The notes below the pieces were generated by a model. The model was not told where the DNA came from. It made no database searches and saw only the letters and a program-made list of their open reading frames with translations. This document shows, one piece after another, positions 34,201 through 44,817 of a stretch of DNA of 64,000 nt. A program made the translations under genes and the position numbers. How positions within the stretch are numbered: the stretch's first letter is position 1; every line of letters starts with the position of its first letter. The DNA comes from Chiridota heheva (Eukaryota > Echinodermata > Holothuroidea > Apodida > Chiridotidae): NCBI GenBank assembly GCA_020152595.1, contig JAIGNY010002072.1, positions 434,001 to 498,000 on the forward strand. The letters are read 5' to 3'.

Positions 34201-35875
34201 AACTTACCCAGTTCTTTTGTGTTTTTGCTCGCTGTTGTAACTTTTCATGAATTTGTTTTCCAACACCATTTTTAAATTCCTTGATGATATTCGTTGTATC
34301 ATTGAATTCTTCAGGTGTTAAAAATGGTTTCACTGATAGAAAGAAAATAATAATAGATATATTAACAACAAATCATAGTTGATAGCATTATTAGTACATA
34401 CAGATATATTGGATTAAACAGTTCAATTTGAACACTTGTAGGGACGAGGGCTGTTACATATTTGACAAAGAACAGATACAAAATACATTTTCTGAAAGTA
34501 TAAAACATAACAAGATGACAGTCCAAGAAGGGGTAGTCACCCCATAAAAAGCCTAAACTAACACCGCCACCAGCACCACAAGAAATTACAGAAAAAAGCA
34601 AAGGAGCCCAGAATTAGTAAAGAACTTATCAATGTTGACTCTAAAATCATGGAGCTAACTACCTACTCCGGCAAACCATTCCACTCTTTAAGAACTCTTT
34701 GCAAAAAGCTTAAACGCCGAATATCTAACCGTAAGAACTCTTTGGTCAACTTCAACTTATCACGTGTCACATGATAAGGATTACTTGAAACATGCAAGAC
34801 TAACAGGAAGTCAAACCATCACTACCAGATCGTATATTAGTGAAAAAAGGGGCTACATTGCTACGACTGACAAAGTCATGAGTGTGGACCCAAGTACAGA
34901 CCGGGAGCATGCCTATTAATGGGAACATAAATGTTCATAAAAATGGGAACATTTTGTTACATGCAAGCCGCCATTTTGTGATATTTCCCATGATCCTTTG
35001 CTATCCTAACGTTAAAGCCTTACATAATGTTACATATTTCAAATTTGAAATATGTCTGGGAAAAATATTTTAAGTTTGCTAGGGGAAACTTAAAACTCAT
35101 GAAAATACCTTCATTACTGTCGTGGCTAAAACTTGTCTACTCCTACTTGAAAAGTTATAAATATTCAAGTTGCTCCAAATCGGGAAATTTACAATTTTCG
35201 GAAAATATCTTTCAATTGCGGAAAGTTTTTCTTCCTTTACAGAAATTTTCTTCACTTTTTCAAGAGTTTCCGTCATTTCCGGGCAATTTTCTTCCATTTT
35301 CGCAAAATATTTTTTTCATTTTCGGGTATTTTTCTTCGATTTATCGGAATAATTTTTTGTAATTATCAGAACATTTTGCTCATTTTGGGAAAATTTTGCT
35401 CGTTCTGGGAATTTTTTGGCCAATGTTTGGGGGCCACGCCCCAGTTAGTGTGTTTAAAATGGCCCTGCCACTAATACTAACAAAAATTTGCAATTACTGG
35501 ACTTTTCGATATACTTTTAAACTGTGGATGTGACTGAATGAATTGCATGTGGGAAGAGGGATCAAAGTGGAAATATACACGAAATTTGATACGGTAATGC
35601 ATGAAATCAAGTTTCGTCGATAACAATGGCTTTCATAATGCATACAACCAGCGATAAAGGTTTTATATCTTTTGCAAAGTATCTCACACTTTTGACTTTG
35701 CCCCTTATTTTCGGTAGACAAATCCCACCTATCAGCCTATGCACACAGCTAAGATTTCGAAAGGTATTTTACCTGATTCTGAATATTTTTTCATCGTTGC
35801 CGCCAAAGACGGGAGAGGAAGAGACGGTAGGTCGTCATCGTACTGGAATGTTCGCTCCTGTTTCTCCTCAGGCAT
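19280..35875 (-). CDS. CROT: CROT, peroxisomal carnitine O-octanoyltransferase (15 exons, complete)
   Basis: Minus-strand exons: 35875-35773, 34332-34208, 33474-33293, 31585-31461, 31128-31017, 30456-30369, 27821-27708, 27352-27248, 26817-26734, 24582-24475, 23525-23395, 23020-22897, 22519-22347, 20233-20114, 19439-19280. They sum to 1854 nt, 617 codons plus stop (human CROT 612), with all phases matching and no internal stop. CROT transfers medium-chain acyl groups between CoA and carnitine in peroxisomes. Diagnostic motifs are ERTFQYDDDLPSLPLPSL at residue 7, TQLERGA, the catalytic SDHAPYDGL with His at about residue 319, YHGRTETIRS, GIDRHLLGL, FILSTS at 531-536 and PMVHNGYGVFY. These match CROT better than CRAT, CPT1 or CPT2. 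The ATG has an in-frame TGA upstream and no presequence. The C-terminus SSLATLY lacks a recognisable PTS1 tripeptide, which is odd for a peroxisomal enzyme. Confidence 0.97.
20393..20645. repeat. ~55-bp tandem repeat, about 4.5 copies, in CROT intron 14
   Basis: The unit runs TCAAAGTTCTTCTATTTCAA, then TATCAATCCAGTTGATTGCC, then AGCCAATTCAA. The edge copies are shortened. Confidence 0.9.
21023..21995. mobile_element. Micro-repeat element 1: inverted ends around degenerate AT micro-repeats
   Basis: The left end GTATACCAGAGACCGCAGAG and the reverse complement of the right end (GTATACAGAAACCGCAGAG) are inverted repeats. The interior 21240-21890 is built from endlessly varied words such as TTTTGGGCAATTTTC, AAGGAAAATTTTGTC and GGAAATTTC. 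It is bounded by conserved segments: TTTCCCGGTCACAAGTGGAA on the left and TTTTACCTCCCAACCGG with GAAATCCTCTTAGG on the right. The same architecture recurs at 37494, 41424 and 62455. It lies in CROT intron 13 and has no ORF. Confidence 0.7.
24230..24268. repeat. 12-bp perfect inverted repeat (hairpin) in a CROT intron
   Basis: GGTCGCCCAGTG and CACTGGGCGACC flank a 15-base spacer. A related word, GGTCGCCCACTG, occurs near 24430. Confidence 0.7.
25690..26565. repeat. Three tandem copies of a ~293-bp repeat in CROT intron 9
   Basis: GTAAACACGATATCTCAAGA occurs near 25701, with diverged forms about 295 and 587 bases further on. Each unit then has CATATGTGGTACACA, AGCCCATGGTC, a TTAATGAGTAGG-like box, a GTCTGTTTTG word and ATATGCATAGTGGG. 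The copies have diverged by base changes and small indels. Confidence 0.85.
26734..26817 (-). CDS. CROT: CROT exon 9, with the catalytic histidine
   Basis: This 84-nt, phase 0 exon encodes HAPYDGLTSYLFSIWGKDYY and eight more residues. The first codon is the catalytic His; the preceding Asp of the SDHAPYD motif is the last codon of exon 8. The active-site motif is therefore assembled across a splice junction whose donor is duplicated in tandem (27131-27260). Loss of this junction would remove or displace the catalytic residue. Confidence 0.93.
27131..27260 (-). repeat. 30-bp minisatellite that multiplies the CROT exon 8 splice donor
   Basis: Four full 30-base units start at 27131, 27161, 27191 and 27221, followed by a partial unit from 27251. 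On the minus strand each holds AATTCTGATGTAAGTTTTCG, that is, the last codons of exon 8 (Asn-Ser-Asp) and its GTAAGT donor. The true exon end is 27248, reached through unique coding sequence. The downstream units are intronic copies of the exon-intron boundary, each with an intact GTAAGT. Confidence 0.93.
29086..30236. repeat. 196-197-bp satellite-like tandem array, 6 copies, in CROT intron 6
   Basis: TAGCTGTTCGCCGAGTCACG occurs at about 29101, 29298, 29494, 29690, 29887 and 30084. The units are almost identical over their whole length; single-base changes include one A insertion in an A-run and one ATGACTAAA variant. The last copy decays after 30216. No ORF runs through the unit. Confidence 0.95.
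34497..34850 (-). mobile_element. CR1-type LINE 3' fragment in CROT intron 1
   Basis: It is homologous to 13030-13350: CATAACAAGATGACA, CCCATAAAAAGCC, TTAGTAAAGAACTTATCAAT, GGCAAACCATTC and CATGCAAGA occur in the same order. Only the 3' end remains, again in minus orientation. Confidence 0.8.
35165..35420. repeat. Micro-repeat tract in CROT intron 1
   Basis: Degenerate words such as TTTCGGAAAATATC, TTTCCGGGCAATTTTCTTC and TTTTGGGAAAATTTTGC match the interior of the micro-repeat elements. Clear inverted ends are not visible here. Confidence 0.6.
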
Positions 35876-36124
35876 GGTACTATGTACAAAATGATAATAC
35901 AATGCAAAGAATCAGGGCCGTAATTTCTGGGGGAACAAGGGTCTTCCCCACTTTTCAGCAGATCAAAAGAAAATACATAAAATTGTAAAAAATGTTGTCC
36001 CCTAGGCTGGATTAAAGCACCAACCTTTGCCTGAGCTGATTGTTTAGGGTGTATAACTTAATTCTCCCAATATTTGAAGCCTATTGGTCAGGGTAAAACC
36101 AAGGTCAAATGGTTCAGCTTTAAT

Positions 36125-36520
36125 TTAAAACGCTTTTCAATACGATTGGAGTATTTTTCAGTTTTCACCCCTCCACAGTAATCAATCTCAAAAGTTCAAT
36201 GATCTTTTACATTTTCCAGCCATAACAACATCAGCATATGTCAAACATATATGCCTAACTATATCAGTTGGGCTGCTTGTGGCCAGCCGAGTAATTTGAT
36301 ATGCTTTTGATAGGCTTGTGCCATTTTTCAGTTTTGACCCCTGTATAGCCTAATTAGCAATGACCTTTTACATTTTCCAGCCATAGTAACATAATCAAAG
36401 GTCAAAGATGTAACAAACTATATACTTTTTTGGATTCCTCGTGATTAGCCAAGTAAGCAGGTAAGCTTTTCAATAAGATTGGGGTATATTTCAATTTTAA
36501 ACTTGGTTTGATCCTGATAA
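36125..36520. repeat. ~175-bp degenerate tandem repeat, about 2.3 copies
   Basis: Each unit has a CTTTTCAATACGATTGGAGT-like start, a TTTTTCAGTTTTGACCCC word, and CCTTTTACATTTTCCAGCCATA. Confidence 0.75.
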
Positions 36521-36865
36521 GATTCAAAAGTCGGACACACCTGTCTATAATTTCTCTATAAGACCAAAACAATAAGTGTGTAAGATTTGTTTAAATCCAA
36601 CGTGTCACAATTTCAGCCAAATATCAGACCTAAAGACCTAAGCCACTAGACTAATGCCTCCATTGTGAAAGAAAAAATAGCTATGAAGATTTCTTGTTCT
36701 TGACGCTCCAAAAGTTTGGGCTTAAAATCAAACACAAAGTTGCAAAATTCAATTGATGAAAAGATGAAATTTTTAGAGAAAATATTTCGGGTCAAAAAGC
36801 TGCGAAAAGGACCCTGCATGACAGCAACAGCAAAGATTTCGGTTGACAGGTTGACTAGAAGTTGA

Positions 36866-37250
36866 AGTCTATTCAAACATTTGAATTACTAAACCCCAAA
36901 ATGAGAAATAGGCCCAGGCTATTGAATTCTCATTCAGAAATATTTGTTAAAACTGCTGTCAGATTATTTAAAGTGCTGAAGCAGGGAGCTCTTACTGTCA
37001 AAGTAACAGCTCCCTGGCTGAAGGGACGTTGGTTGAACTTCCAACTGTCATGTTTTCAAATTTGACCATCAGTTACTGTTCAAATTTTAAAACAGTTTAA
37101 ATCAAGATTTTGGTTGATCGTAAGATATTTAGTCAAATTTTCGAATGACTAAACCCCATAAAATTTGTAAAATAAGCCAGGTTATTAAATTCTCAGACAG
37201 AAAAATATGTCAAAACTGAGGTAAGTTTGATGGGACGTTAGTTGATTTTC
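36866..37250. repeat. ~285-bp direct repeat, two partial copies
   Basis: ACTAAACCCCAAAATG, CCCAGGCTATTGAATTCTCA and GGGACGTTGGTTGA recur as ACTAAACCCCATAAAA, GCCAGGTTATTAAATTCTCA and GGGACGTTAGTTGA. Confidence 0.75.
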
Positions 37251-37493
37251 CATTGGGCAATAACTCCCACACCGCTGTATAGCGACGTCTCTGATTGTGC
37301 ATTCCCTAATTAAGCCTATCACTTTACATCACTTTTTTTTTTTTTAATTGATTATGATTCTCGTATATACATACGCAATGCAGTTAATATTTATAATCAT
37401 CCATTCAAGTGCCCACCAAACGCTCGTTGCATTCAGGGCCGTAATTCTGTTCTGCACAAAGTTCGGGGAACTTGTGAGGATAGGAAGGGAACA

Positions 37494-39213
37494 CTATACC
37501 CAATGATGCAACTACAGGGACCGCAAAGACGGGGGATGGAGAGGGGAGGGGGGGGGGGGGATTTACCCCCTATATTTTTGCTGATGTGCAAAGAAAATAG
37601 TTAAGAGGAGTTCACCTTTCTGGTTTTCCCGGTTGTGAGGTAGAATTGGCAGATTGGGAAAATATTAACATGAAGGAAAATGTGGTACAATAAGAAAGTT
37701 GTCAACAAATTTTCCGAAAATTGACAAAAATTACCTCAAAATTAAAGAAAATTGCCTAAAAAGGATAACAAATTTTCCAAAAATTGCAAAAAATAAAATA
37801 AATTTCCAAAAATGAACAAACAGTTACCGAAATGACCGAAATTTGAGCTAAAGTGACCAAAAATGAACGAAATTTTCCGAAAATCGAGATTTTTTTGAAA
37901 GAGTGAAGGAATATTTAAAATTTGTCAACAATTTTACCGAAAATTAAAAATAATTGACAAGCATTTCCTTGAAATTAAAGAAAATTGCCTGAAATAAAAG
38001 AAATTTCCCTAGATTTATTAAAGAATTCACCAAAATTTTAAGAAAAGTGACTGAAAATAAATTTCCCGAAAATTGACAAAAATTTCCTCAAAATCGAAGA
38101 AAATTGCCCCAAAATGAACAAGATTTCTTTAAAAATGTCTAATAATTGGCAGAGGTTTTAAGAAGAGTGCCCAAAAATTACTACATTTCCCGAAAATCTA
38201 AAGAAATTCACCAAAAGGAACAAAATTTCCCGAAAATCGAAGAAAATTGCAGTTTCCCTCAAAGGATTAAATCAGTGGTCAAGCATCTATGAAAGAGGAT
38301 TTTAAAAGAAGCAAACTGGTGAAGAAAGTAACTATTCAAAAATCGTATTCCCTTAAAGCAGTAAGGAGATATTCACGCTTAACTGCTTAAAGCTTTCTTA
38401 TTTGCGTACATAGTATACAGATGTAGTAAGTCTACTATGAAAGGTTAGCATTCCCATCTGCTCATCCTCACATTCTTAACAATTGTTAACTGGTTAATGC
38501 ATGTAATATTTTAACTATATGAATTACTTTTCAACAACATTTCTTCAGGTGAATAAGTATAATTACCCTTACTAAAGAACTTTGAGGAATCTGAGGCTAT
38601 GACACCACATTTAGTCTGACTTCAGTTGTTTCTGACTGAATGATACTAAACTTTAAACTTAAATATCTCCTTAAGCTATTAAGGGAACAAGATATTTCAA
38701 TGTTTTCCATACCATTGTTTCTAAAAAGTCTTCTTTTATATAAGATAGACTGGCTTGACCACTGAACTAATATTTTAACCATATATGGCTTTCTTAACTA
38801 AATGCTGATTTGAGGTATGATCACCATTTATCAATAGAACCAGAATATCGTTATAATCTGGCAAAAAATGGATCTCACTGTGTGGAGAGTTATATTCAAC
38901 TGACATCGCCACTACTTTTCAAATGTTCCTAATGAGGAGATTTTCCGATGAGCAGTAAAGTCAGTGACGGAACTTAATTTACTAGTGTAATATTTCCTCT
39001 TATGACTGGGAAATTGTTGTGGTTCTTCCCCCCCACCTTCCTGAGAGGTGGTGACTCTTTCTATGTCTCTGCCTAACAAAATGTACCAATATGGTTGGGA
39101 GTTAGTGTAGGCCTACAGGGTTTAATATGAATATGATGTCGCCTATAATTTTCACCATTTACTTCTTCATCGCCTCTCCCCCTCCCAACTTCAAGAATTG
39201 CTCCGCGATCCCT
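37494..39213. mobile_element. Micro-repeat element 2, interrupted by a family A MITE
   Basis: The left end CAGGGACCGCAAAGAC pairs with the right end TTGCTCCGCGATCCCTG as imperfect inverted repeats with hAT-like CAGGG termini. Inside are the conserved boundary TTTCCCGGTTGTGAGGTAGA and the micro-repeats 37680-38250 (GAAAATTGCCCCAAAATGAA, AAATTTCCCGAAAATCGA). A family A MITE follows at 38260-38777, and then the right boundary words TTTTCCGATGAGCAG and CAATATGGTTGGGAGTTAGT. Confidence 0.68.
38260..38777. mobile_element. Family A MITE, copy 2, nested and full length
   Basis: It begins AAAGGATTAAATCAGTGGTC and ends GACCACTGAACTAATATTTT. The ends, about 110 bp each, are imperfect inverted repeats that include GAAAGAGGATTTTAAAAG and AAGGAGATATTCACGCTTAA on the left. 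The core shares TTCTTAACAATTGTTAA and GAGGCTATGACACCACA with copy 1. Confidence 0.78.
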
Positions 39214-40278
39214 GAATTATATAGTTCTGGGTACCGTGAGGGACTTTGGCTCTCTCCAAAACAACCATATCGTTGTCGTTGCGTTCGGGGCCCCAAATCT
39301 CGATATATTTTTTCCCAATTTATTATCATTATGCATTTATTATTATTTTTATTTTATTTTATTTATTTACTATTTTTTGGAGAGGGGTGGGGGAGGGGGT
39401 ACCAGTCTTACACCCTAAATCGAAGCATTTAAGGGGAAAAACTAATTATATTTGAAAAATTAATCTTAAGCTTATGTTTTAAGGTGTGGGTGGTCATTGC
39501 CAATAGTTCAGGTGAGCGAAATCAATCGTTAACCAGAGATAGCTTTAAATATATCTCTTATTAAAACTTGTACAATCAAGTGTATGAAATGATAACACCA
39601 GTGTTTACATAAAGAGTGATAAGAAACACTTGTAATATTTTTAGAAATTATCTCAGCACCCAACGAGATAAAGCAAATACTTACTTTTCTATATGCGTAT
39701 GTAATTATTTGAACAACACTCATCAGAGAAATGTTTGATCTTTGGAGTCACCCCGTGACATACATTGTGCACTATGCAAACTGTTATCTCATTATTCGAA
39801 ATTATTTGAGGTTTTCAAAACAGCTCGTCTCGAATTAAAGCTCTATAACAATCGGAGCTAAAATATAGATATTTGAGGAGAGCGGGAAAATGTATATAGG
39901 CTCAGAGCAAACCCCAAAATGGGACAATTCCCAAAGCGAATCTTTAGTTCGTCCAAATCCTATGACAAAATGTATGGGGAATGGATGGGTGAGGTCCTTG
40001 TATTGTCTCTTTTTAAAGTCAACTGCTAGTCATGTGACTCAGCACGCGTCTGACTCTTTCGGCGCTTTGAAAAACTGGTGTGGTTCCTATATTTGATTGG
40101 TGGATGCATCGCGCCGCCAATGGGCAACTCTCATTGAGATAACGGATATCCATTTTCTAAGTTTGGGTTGATGTTTGCCTTAGTTTAACATACTGCAACG
40201 ATCTGACGATACCTTCACTCAAGGTTAGCTGATCATTATAACAGTTTAAATTGTTACCTTTTTATGCCCATGCATGGA

Positions 40279-40945
40279 CAGTTCGGTAGATTCTCCTCTT
40301 ATGGAGAAAATTATTTTCCCCCGAGGAGGGAAAAAATCTCAGACGCCATTTTGAAGATTACCCATGATACCTCTAACGAAACAGCGTAACGCTATGGCAC
40401 AGAACTTAGCATAGCATAGCAAGGTTTAACGTCCCGAAACATCCAGTGCTGGACATTATATCAAGACGCCACGGCCTTTGATAACCAGTTGTAAACTCAC
40501 TGGTTGCAGGTTGCAGACCCACCGGTTGCAGACCCACTTATATGGGTTTTATCAATTTTACAACCAAGTAGGTCAATTTCATTTTTGCATTTTCAAATCT
40601 ATACTTATTAATCTACAAATTATCCAGTTCCCAAATGAACATACACCACGCCGTTTAAGAGATGTTTAATGACAAACTTACACATTCTGGCCTATTTTCG
40701 GTGGGGATTATCGAAGTAACGCAGACACCATTCAGTACCAAACAAGAAAAAAAATGTCCATTGCACAAACAGGTATACACACAGCCTGGTCACTTCGCAC
40801 ATACAATGATCGCATATAAGGTAATTAAAAACCGTAGGTCAAAGCACTTGTAAATGGAAATCCGGAAGTTACATAATTTACATAGGTTTTCCCCCTCTTC
40901 GGGGGAAAATAATTTTTCTCCTGAAGAGGGGAATCTCCTGAACTG
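40279..40945. mobile_element. Inverted-repeat element, family B, ~667 bp
   Basis: The left end (40279-40340) carries CAGTTCGGTAGATTCTCCTC and AAATTATTTTCCCCCGAGGA. The right end, reverse complemented, carries CAGTTCAGGAGATTCCCCTC and AAATTATTTTCCCCCGAAGA. The inverted repeats are about 60 bp. There is no transposase. The flanks are homologous to 44370-44580, where the two flanks abut without the element. Confidence 0.8.
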
Positions 40946-41423
40946 ATGGAAAAGGCGGGCATCAAATGAGGGTTCGACCCTTTCGGCCCTCCTTATTTTT
41001 TCGAAATGCATGTCACAGTGGATTGTCAAAAGCAAGTGTTTAAAATTTGTGAATAAGCAGATAAGTGAGCGAACATTATATCAGTATAAGCAGCCTAACC
41101 ACGCCCGTTTCACATTTCAGTATAGTCCGAAGGATCGTTTCAACAATGTGATATGCAGCCGGCCATATGCATGCAGAACAGGTAAACTGACATATCGCGC
41201 ATATACTCTTTTAGCGCAGCCAGTGTAAAAATTGACAAAGATTGATGGTGATTACATATCACTGATGAGGAAGGCAAATGGCGGCGGTCAATACTGAGAG
41301 TAAGGTTCCCCACCTTCTACCTGGTTCTCTGACCACTCTTATGGATAACCTTTGTAAAACTACGATATTCATCCACATCCGACATCCAGCCATTACCAGA
41401 AACTTGGCTTGGTGTATTTGACC

Positions 41424-41765
41424 AGGGGCGTACGAAGGTTACCTCTCAGGGGTTAAGGGGAGCAAGAACCCCAACAATTTCCCGGTTGTACGCGGAAAAT
41501 TACACTGGTATTAAGCTTCCATCACACATTGCTGCCAGGCCAATCGGAAAATCTGAAATTTTTGGAAAATCTTCAATAAAAAAGATTCTTCTATTTTCGG
41601 GAATTTTTTCAATTTTTGGGAAATGTCGAATTTTTCTAAAATTTCCCAAAAAAATTATATAGTTTTTCTTCAATTTTGATACATTTTTTAGTTATTTTAT
41701 GTCATTAATTTCCCAACTTTACCACAAACTGGGAAGAAACCACGCAACCGGGTAGGTGAAATCCT
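41424..41765. repeat. Micro-repeat element 3, shortened
   Basis: The boundary words TTTCCCGGTTGTACGCGGAA and ATTACACTGGTATTAAGCTT match element 1. A short micro-repeat interior follows (41560-41700), and then CCGGGTAGGTGAAATCCTCT, the other boundary. The left flank has a CAGGGGCGTACG-type terminus. Confidence 0.62.
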
Positions 41766-41880
41766 CTCAGGAGCAGGTTCCCCCGGGCCGTGGCTTTTAT
41801 TCGTTGTAAGCCTACCAAAAAAAAAAACACCCCAAAAAACAAACACTTTACTTGGACTGACCGCTAAATTATTAAACAGT

Positions 41881-42256
41881 TAAAGGATTAATTAGTTCAG
41901 TGGTCAAGCAAGTCTATCGTATATGAAAGAGGACTTCAAATGAAACAAAATAGTGAAGAAAGCAATCAAAAATCTTTTTTCGCTAAGGATATATTTAAGT
42001 TTAAATTTTGGTGTCATTTGTTTAGAAACGACTGAAATCAGACTAGTTGTGATATCATAGCCTCAGATTCTCCAAAGTTTGTATGTATTCTGTCATAGTT
42101 TGTCCTGCGATAAGTAGTAACAAATTTGAATAAACTTTTTTTAATATGCATTAACAATTGTTATGAATGTGAGGATGAAGACGCCAACTTTTCATAGTCC
42201 TCTTTCATCAGCTCATATAAGATGGACTTGCTTAATCCATGTGCTAATCCTCTAAG
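41881..42256. mobile_element. Family A MITE, copy 3, opposite core orientation
   Basis: It starts TAAAGGATTAATTAGTTCAG and ends CTAATCCTCTAA. Internal GACTAGTTGTGATATCATAG and TTAACAATTGTTATGAATGT are in the reverse orientation relative to copies 1 and 2. Confidence 0.75.
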
Positions 42257-42778
42257 GGATGTGTCTCAAAGGATGATTGGGCGCGAAGTGCCATCCGCTG
42301 CAAATGCCGCGCCCGTGTGTGATTCCATATACCCCTCTGGCTGTCTGGTATTGGCATGTATGGTATCAACCGTGATCATAATGTTGTGAACATGAATGAG
42401 GTAAAAAATAAGGAAATCCAATATATTCTAACTAAAACAAAGTTGATGACATCTTACCTGCGTATGTAGCAAAAGCTGAAACCTCTGGTGGACTTTTCAA
42501 ATAGGTATAGCTAATTCAGCCTTCAATCGTATCAGTGATCAATTTCAAAATTGCGGCCTATATTTAATTCATTATCTTTGTCTGTTTGTGGAGACACTCT
42601 CTTGAGTTATTTATATCCTTATCGTCAAATAATTATCAATGTCAGAGTGATCTGCTGAAAACATATTGACAAGGATTGTGATCAGGTATAAAGAGCATAT
42701 GATTATACTAATATATGTTCGTACATTGAAATGTATATACTTACAGATACAAAATAGTTACGTCACAAGCAGTGGTTT

Positions 42779-42926
42779 ATTCTGAGCAGCAGGGTCGTAA
42801 TTCTCCTTTAAAAAGTGCGTGGGGGAGGGGGAGGGGGAATTAGCTTGGATTCGTATTTTTAATTTTAATGGTTCCGCCCCCTTCCTCCCTCATCCCTGCA
42901 AAAAAGTATAAATACGCCACTGCTGA
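42779..42926. mobile_element. Small hAT-like MITE
   Basis: The left end GCAGCAGGGTCGTAATTC and right end TAAATACGCCACTGCTG are imperfect inverted repeats around G/C runs. The same class of element occurs at 2994 and 63453. Confidence 0.5.
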
Positions 42927-42939
42927 AAAGTTGGAAACC

Positions 42940-43640
42940 CTGCATTTCTCGCGATTTTGAGAGCAGAAATCTACTCAGTTGTGTCAACTCCAAAGTTGAA
43001 GCTCTGGGCCCAACGGGTGAAGCTTCGGAAGTTCTGCATGAGCTCTCGTGATTTTGATAACAGAAAATTCCTTAAACTCGTGTTAGATATAGAGCGTCGG
43101 AAGCCTTGCGCTTTTTGGTGATTTTGGTAGAAAAACATTGCTCAAAAATTGCTTCAAACCTAAAGGCGAAGCCCATGGTATGGGCCTGATCAGGGGGCGA
43201 AGCCTCGGAAAGCCTATATACGTTTCACAGTCGTGATTTTAATAGCAGAAAATTGCGTGAAATTGTGTCACACATAAAGGCGAAGACCTTGCAAGCAGCC
43301 TGCGCTTCTCGTGATTTTGTTAGTAAATAATAGCTTTAAATTCAAATTTAGCGGGAAAATTCTGGGCTCAAATAACGAAGCTCCCGGATTTCATATATAC
43401 GGTTCTCGTAATTTTGATAGCAGAAAATTTGTTTAACATTGTGTCAATTATATCAGGCTATTGGAAGAAGCCCTCGGAAGCCCTGCAATTCTCGAGATTG
43501 TAATAGCATAACGGTTATTAATATTGTGTCAAATCCAAGGTCGAAGTCCTAATAGGCATTCACCTAGGGGCGAAGCCCCCGAAAGCTTCGCGGTTTTTTT
43601 GGCGTGATTTTGGTATCAGAAAATTGCTTAGAATCATGTC
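42940..43640. repeat. ~95-110-bp degenerate tandem repeat, about 7 copies
   Basis: Each unit has TCGTGATTTTGATAGCAGAA, an AAATTGCTTAAAATTGTGTC-like word, then GGCGAAGCC and GGAAGCC. It recurs in shortened form in the second segmental copy at 45290-45860. Confidence 0.8.
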
Positions 43641-44372
43641 AATTCCGCACTAAAGTTAGTTCAATTTGGAATAAATGTTGAAATGTAGGATCCCATTGAC
43701 CACATGTGGCTTTAGTTAGGATCCAGGGATGAGTTTCATGTTTTTGTTGTAAGAATAAAGCTTTTGAAAGAAAACATTTACAGCGTTTGTTTTGTAATGA
43801 TACAAATTGCAAAAACCTCAATTGTTGGAGTCGAGTATTCGGCGCGCCCTATTAGAGAGCTGCAATGGGCAGGAAGGGGAGAGAAGGGGGGACAGTTGCA
43901 TCCGGTCCTGTACCACTTCGCTACTGGGTGCCGCTATTAGAAAGCCACATACATTTAGTTACACAAGATACAAAATATCAAAAATAAGTCAATATTTTTA
44001 CAATACAACATCATAATTTATCCAAAAAACAAAATAATGAATCGTGATTTCTGATTTAATCTCCACACAATTTTAAAAGTGAAGATAATATATAGGCCTA
44101 TCTGGTAATGTATAAAATAATCATATTTTCACTATATGTTTCAGGGGTGATTTGTCCTTTATAAACAGCCAAGGTAAATAATTTTCAGACAAAGATACAT
44201 TCCAGCATGCCATAACGTACCGCCATCCAAGTACTTGTTTTTGTATATATCTTACTGCTTTTTCATTTTTTGGGCTTTTAAATACTGTAGGCCTATGGCA
44301 AAAGCCCCCCCCCCCTACTTTCCTGATAGGCCCATCACTGAGTCAGAGCCATAATTGTTTGAGTCTTAGAAT

Positions 44373-44595
44373 AGCTTGATGTTTGCTTTTAGTTTGGCAT
44401 ACAGCAACGATACCTACACCCAAGTTTAGCCGATCCCTATAATATTTTTAATTGTTATCTTTTTATGCCCATGCATGAACTGGCGGGTATTAAATGAAGG
44501 TTCGACCCTTTCAGGCCCTCCTTATCTTTTCGAAACGCATGTCACACAGGCACAGTGGATTGTCAAAGAGCTGGTGCTTTAGTTGTTTCTACGCG
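44373..44595. repeat. Element-free paralogue of the family B insertion site
   Basis: GATGTTTGC, CAGCAACGATACC and TTTTTATGCCCATGCATG match 40165-40278. GCGGGTATTAAATGAAGGTT, then CGACCCTTTCAGG, then CATGTCACA match 40955-41035. The 667-bp inverted-repeat element that separates these parts at 40279-40945 is absent. Confidence 0.8.
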
Positions 44596-44754
44596 AATGA
44601 CTGAATGATACCAAATTTTAAACTTAAATATCTCCTTAACAGCTTAAGCTGTTAATTAAGGGAATAAGATATTTCAATGTTTTCCTCACCATTGTTTCTA
44701 CAAAGTCTTCTTTCATATAAGATGGACTTGCTTGACCACTGAGCTAATCTTATA
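44596..44754. mobile_element. Family A MITE, copy 4, right end only
   Basis: TTAAACTTAAATATCTCCTT, AAGTCTTCTTTCATATAAGA and GACCACTGAGCTAATC are the right inverted repeat. The left half is missing. Confidence 0.7.
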
Positions 44755-44817
44755 ACCATATATGACTTTCTGAACTAAATGTTGATTTAAGGTATGATCA
44801 CCATTATAATTTTTTTT

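Larger units (their letters stand above)
42437..44372. repeat. Segmental duplication, copy 1
   Basis: It is homologous to 44818-46356. Shared landmarks in order are AGTTGATGACATCTTACCTG, ATTCAGCCTTCAATC, GAGACACTCTCTTGAGTTAT, AGCAGCAGGGTCGTAATTCT, ACGTTTGTTTTGTAAT-like words, CGAGTATTCGGC and CCATCCAAGTA. The copies differ by indels and by internal tandem repeats. Confidence 0.88.

Noticed and set aside
35027-35362. Phe-rich open frame in CROT intron 1
   Set aside because: It is a translation of the TTTTC-rich micro-repeat tract.
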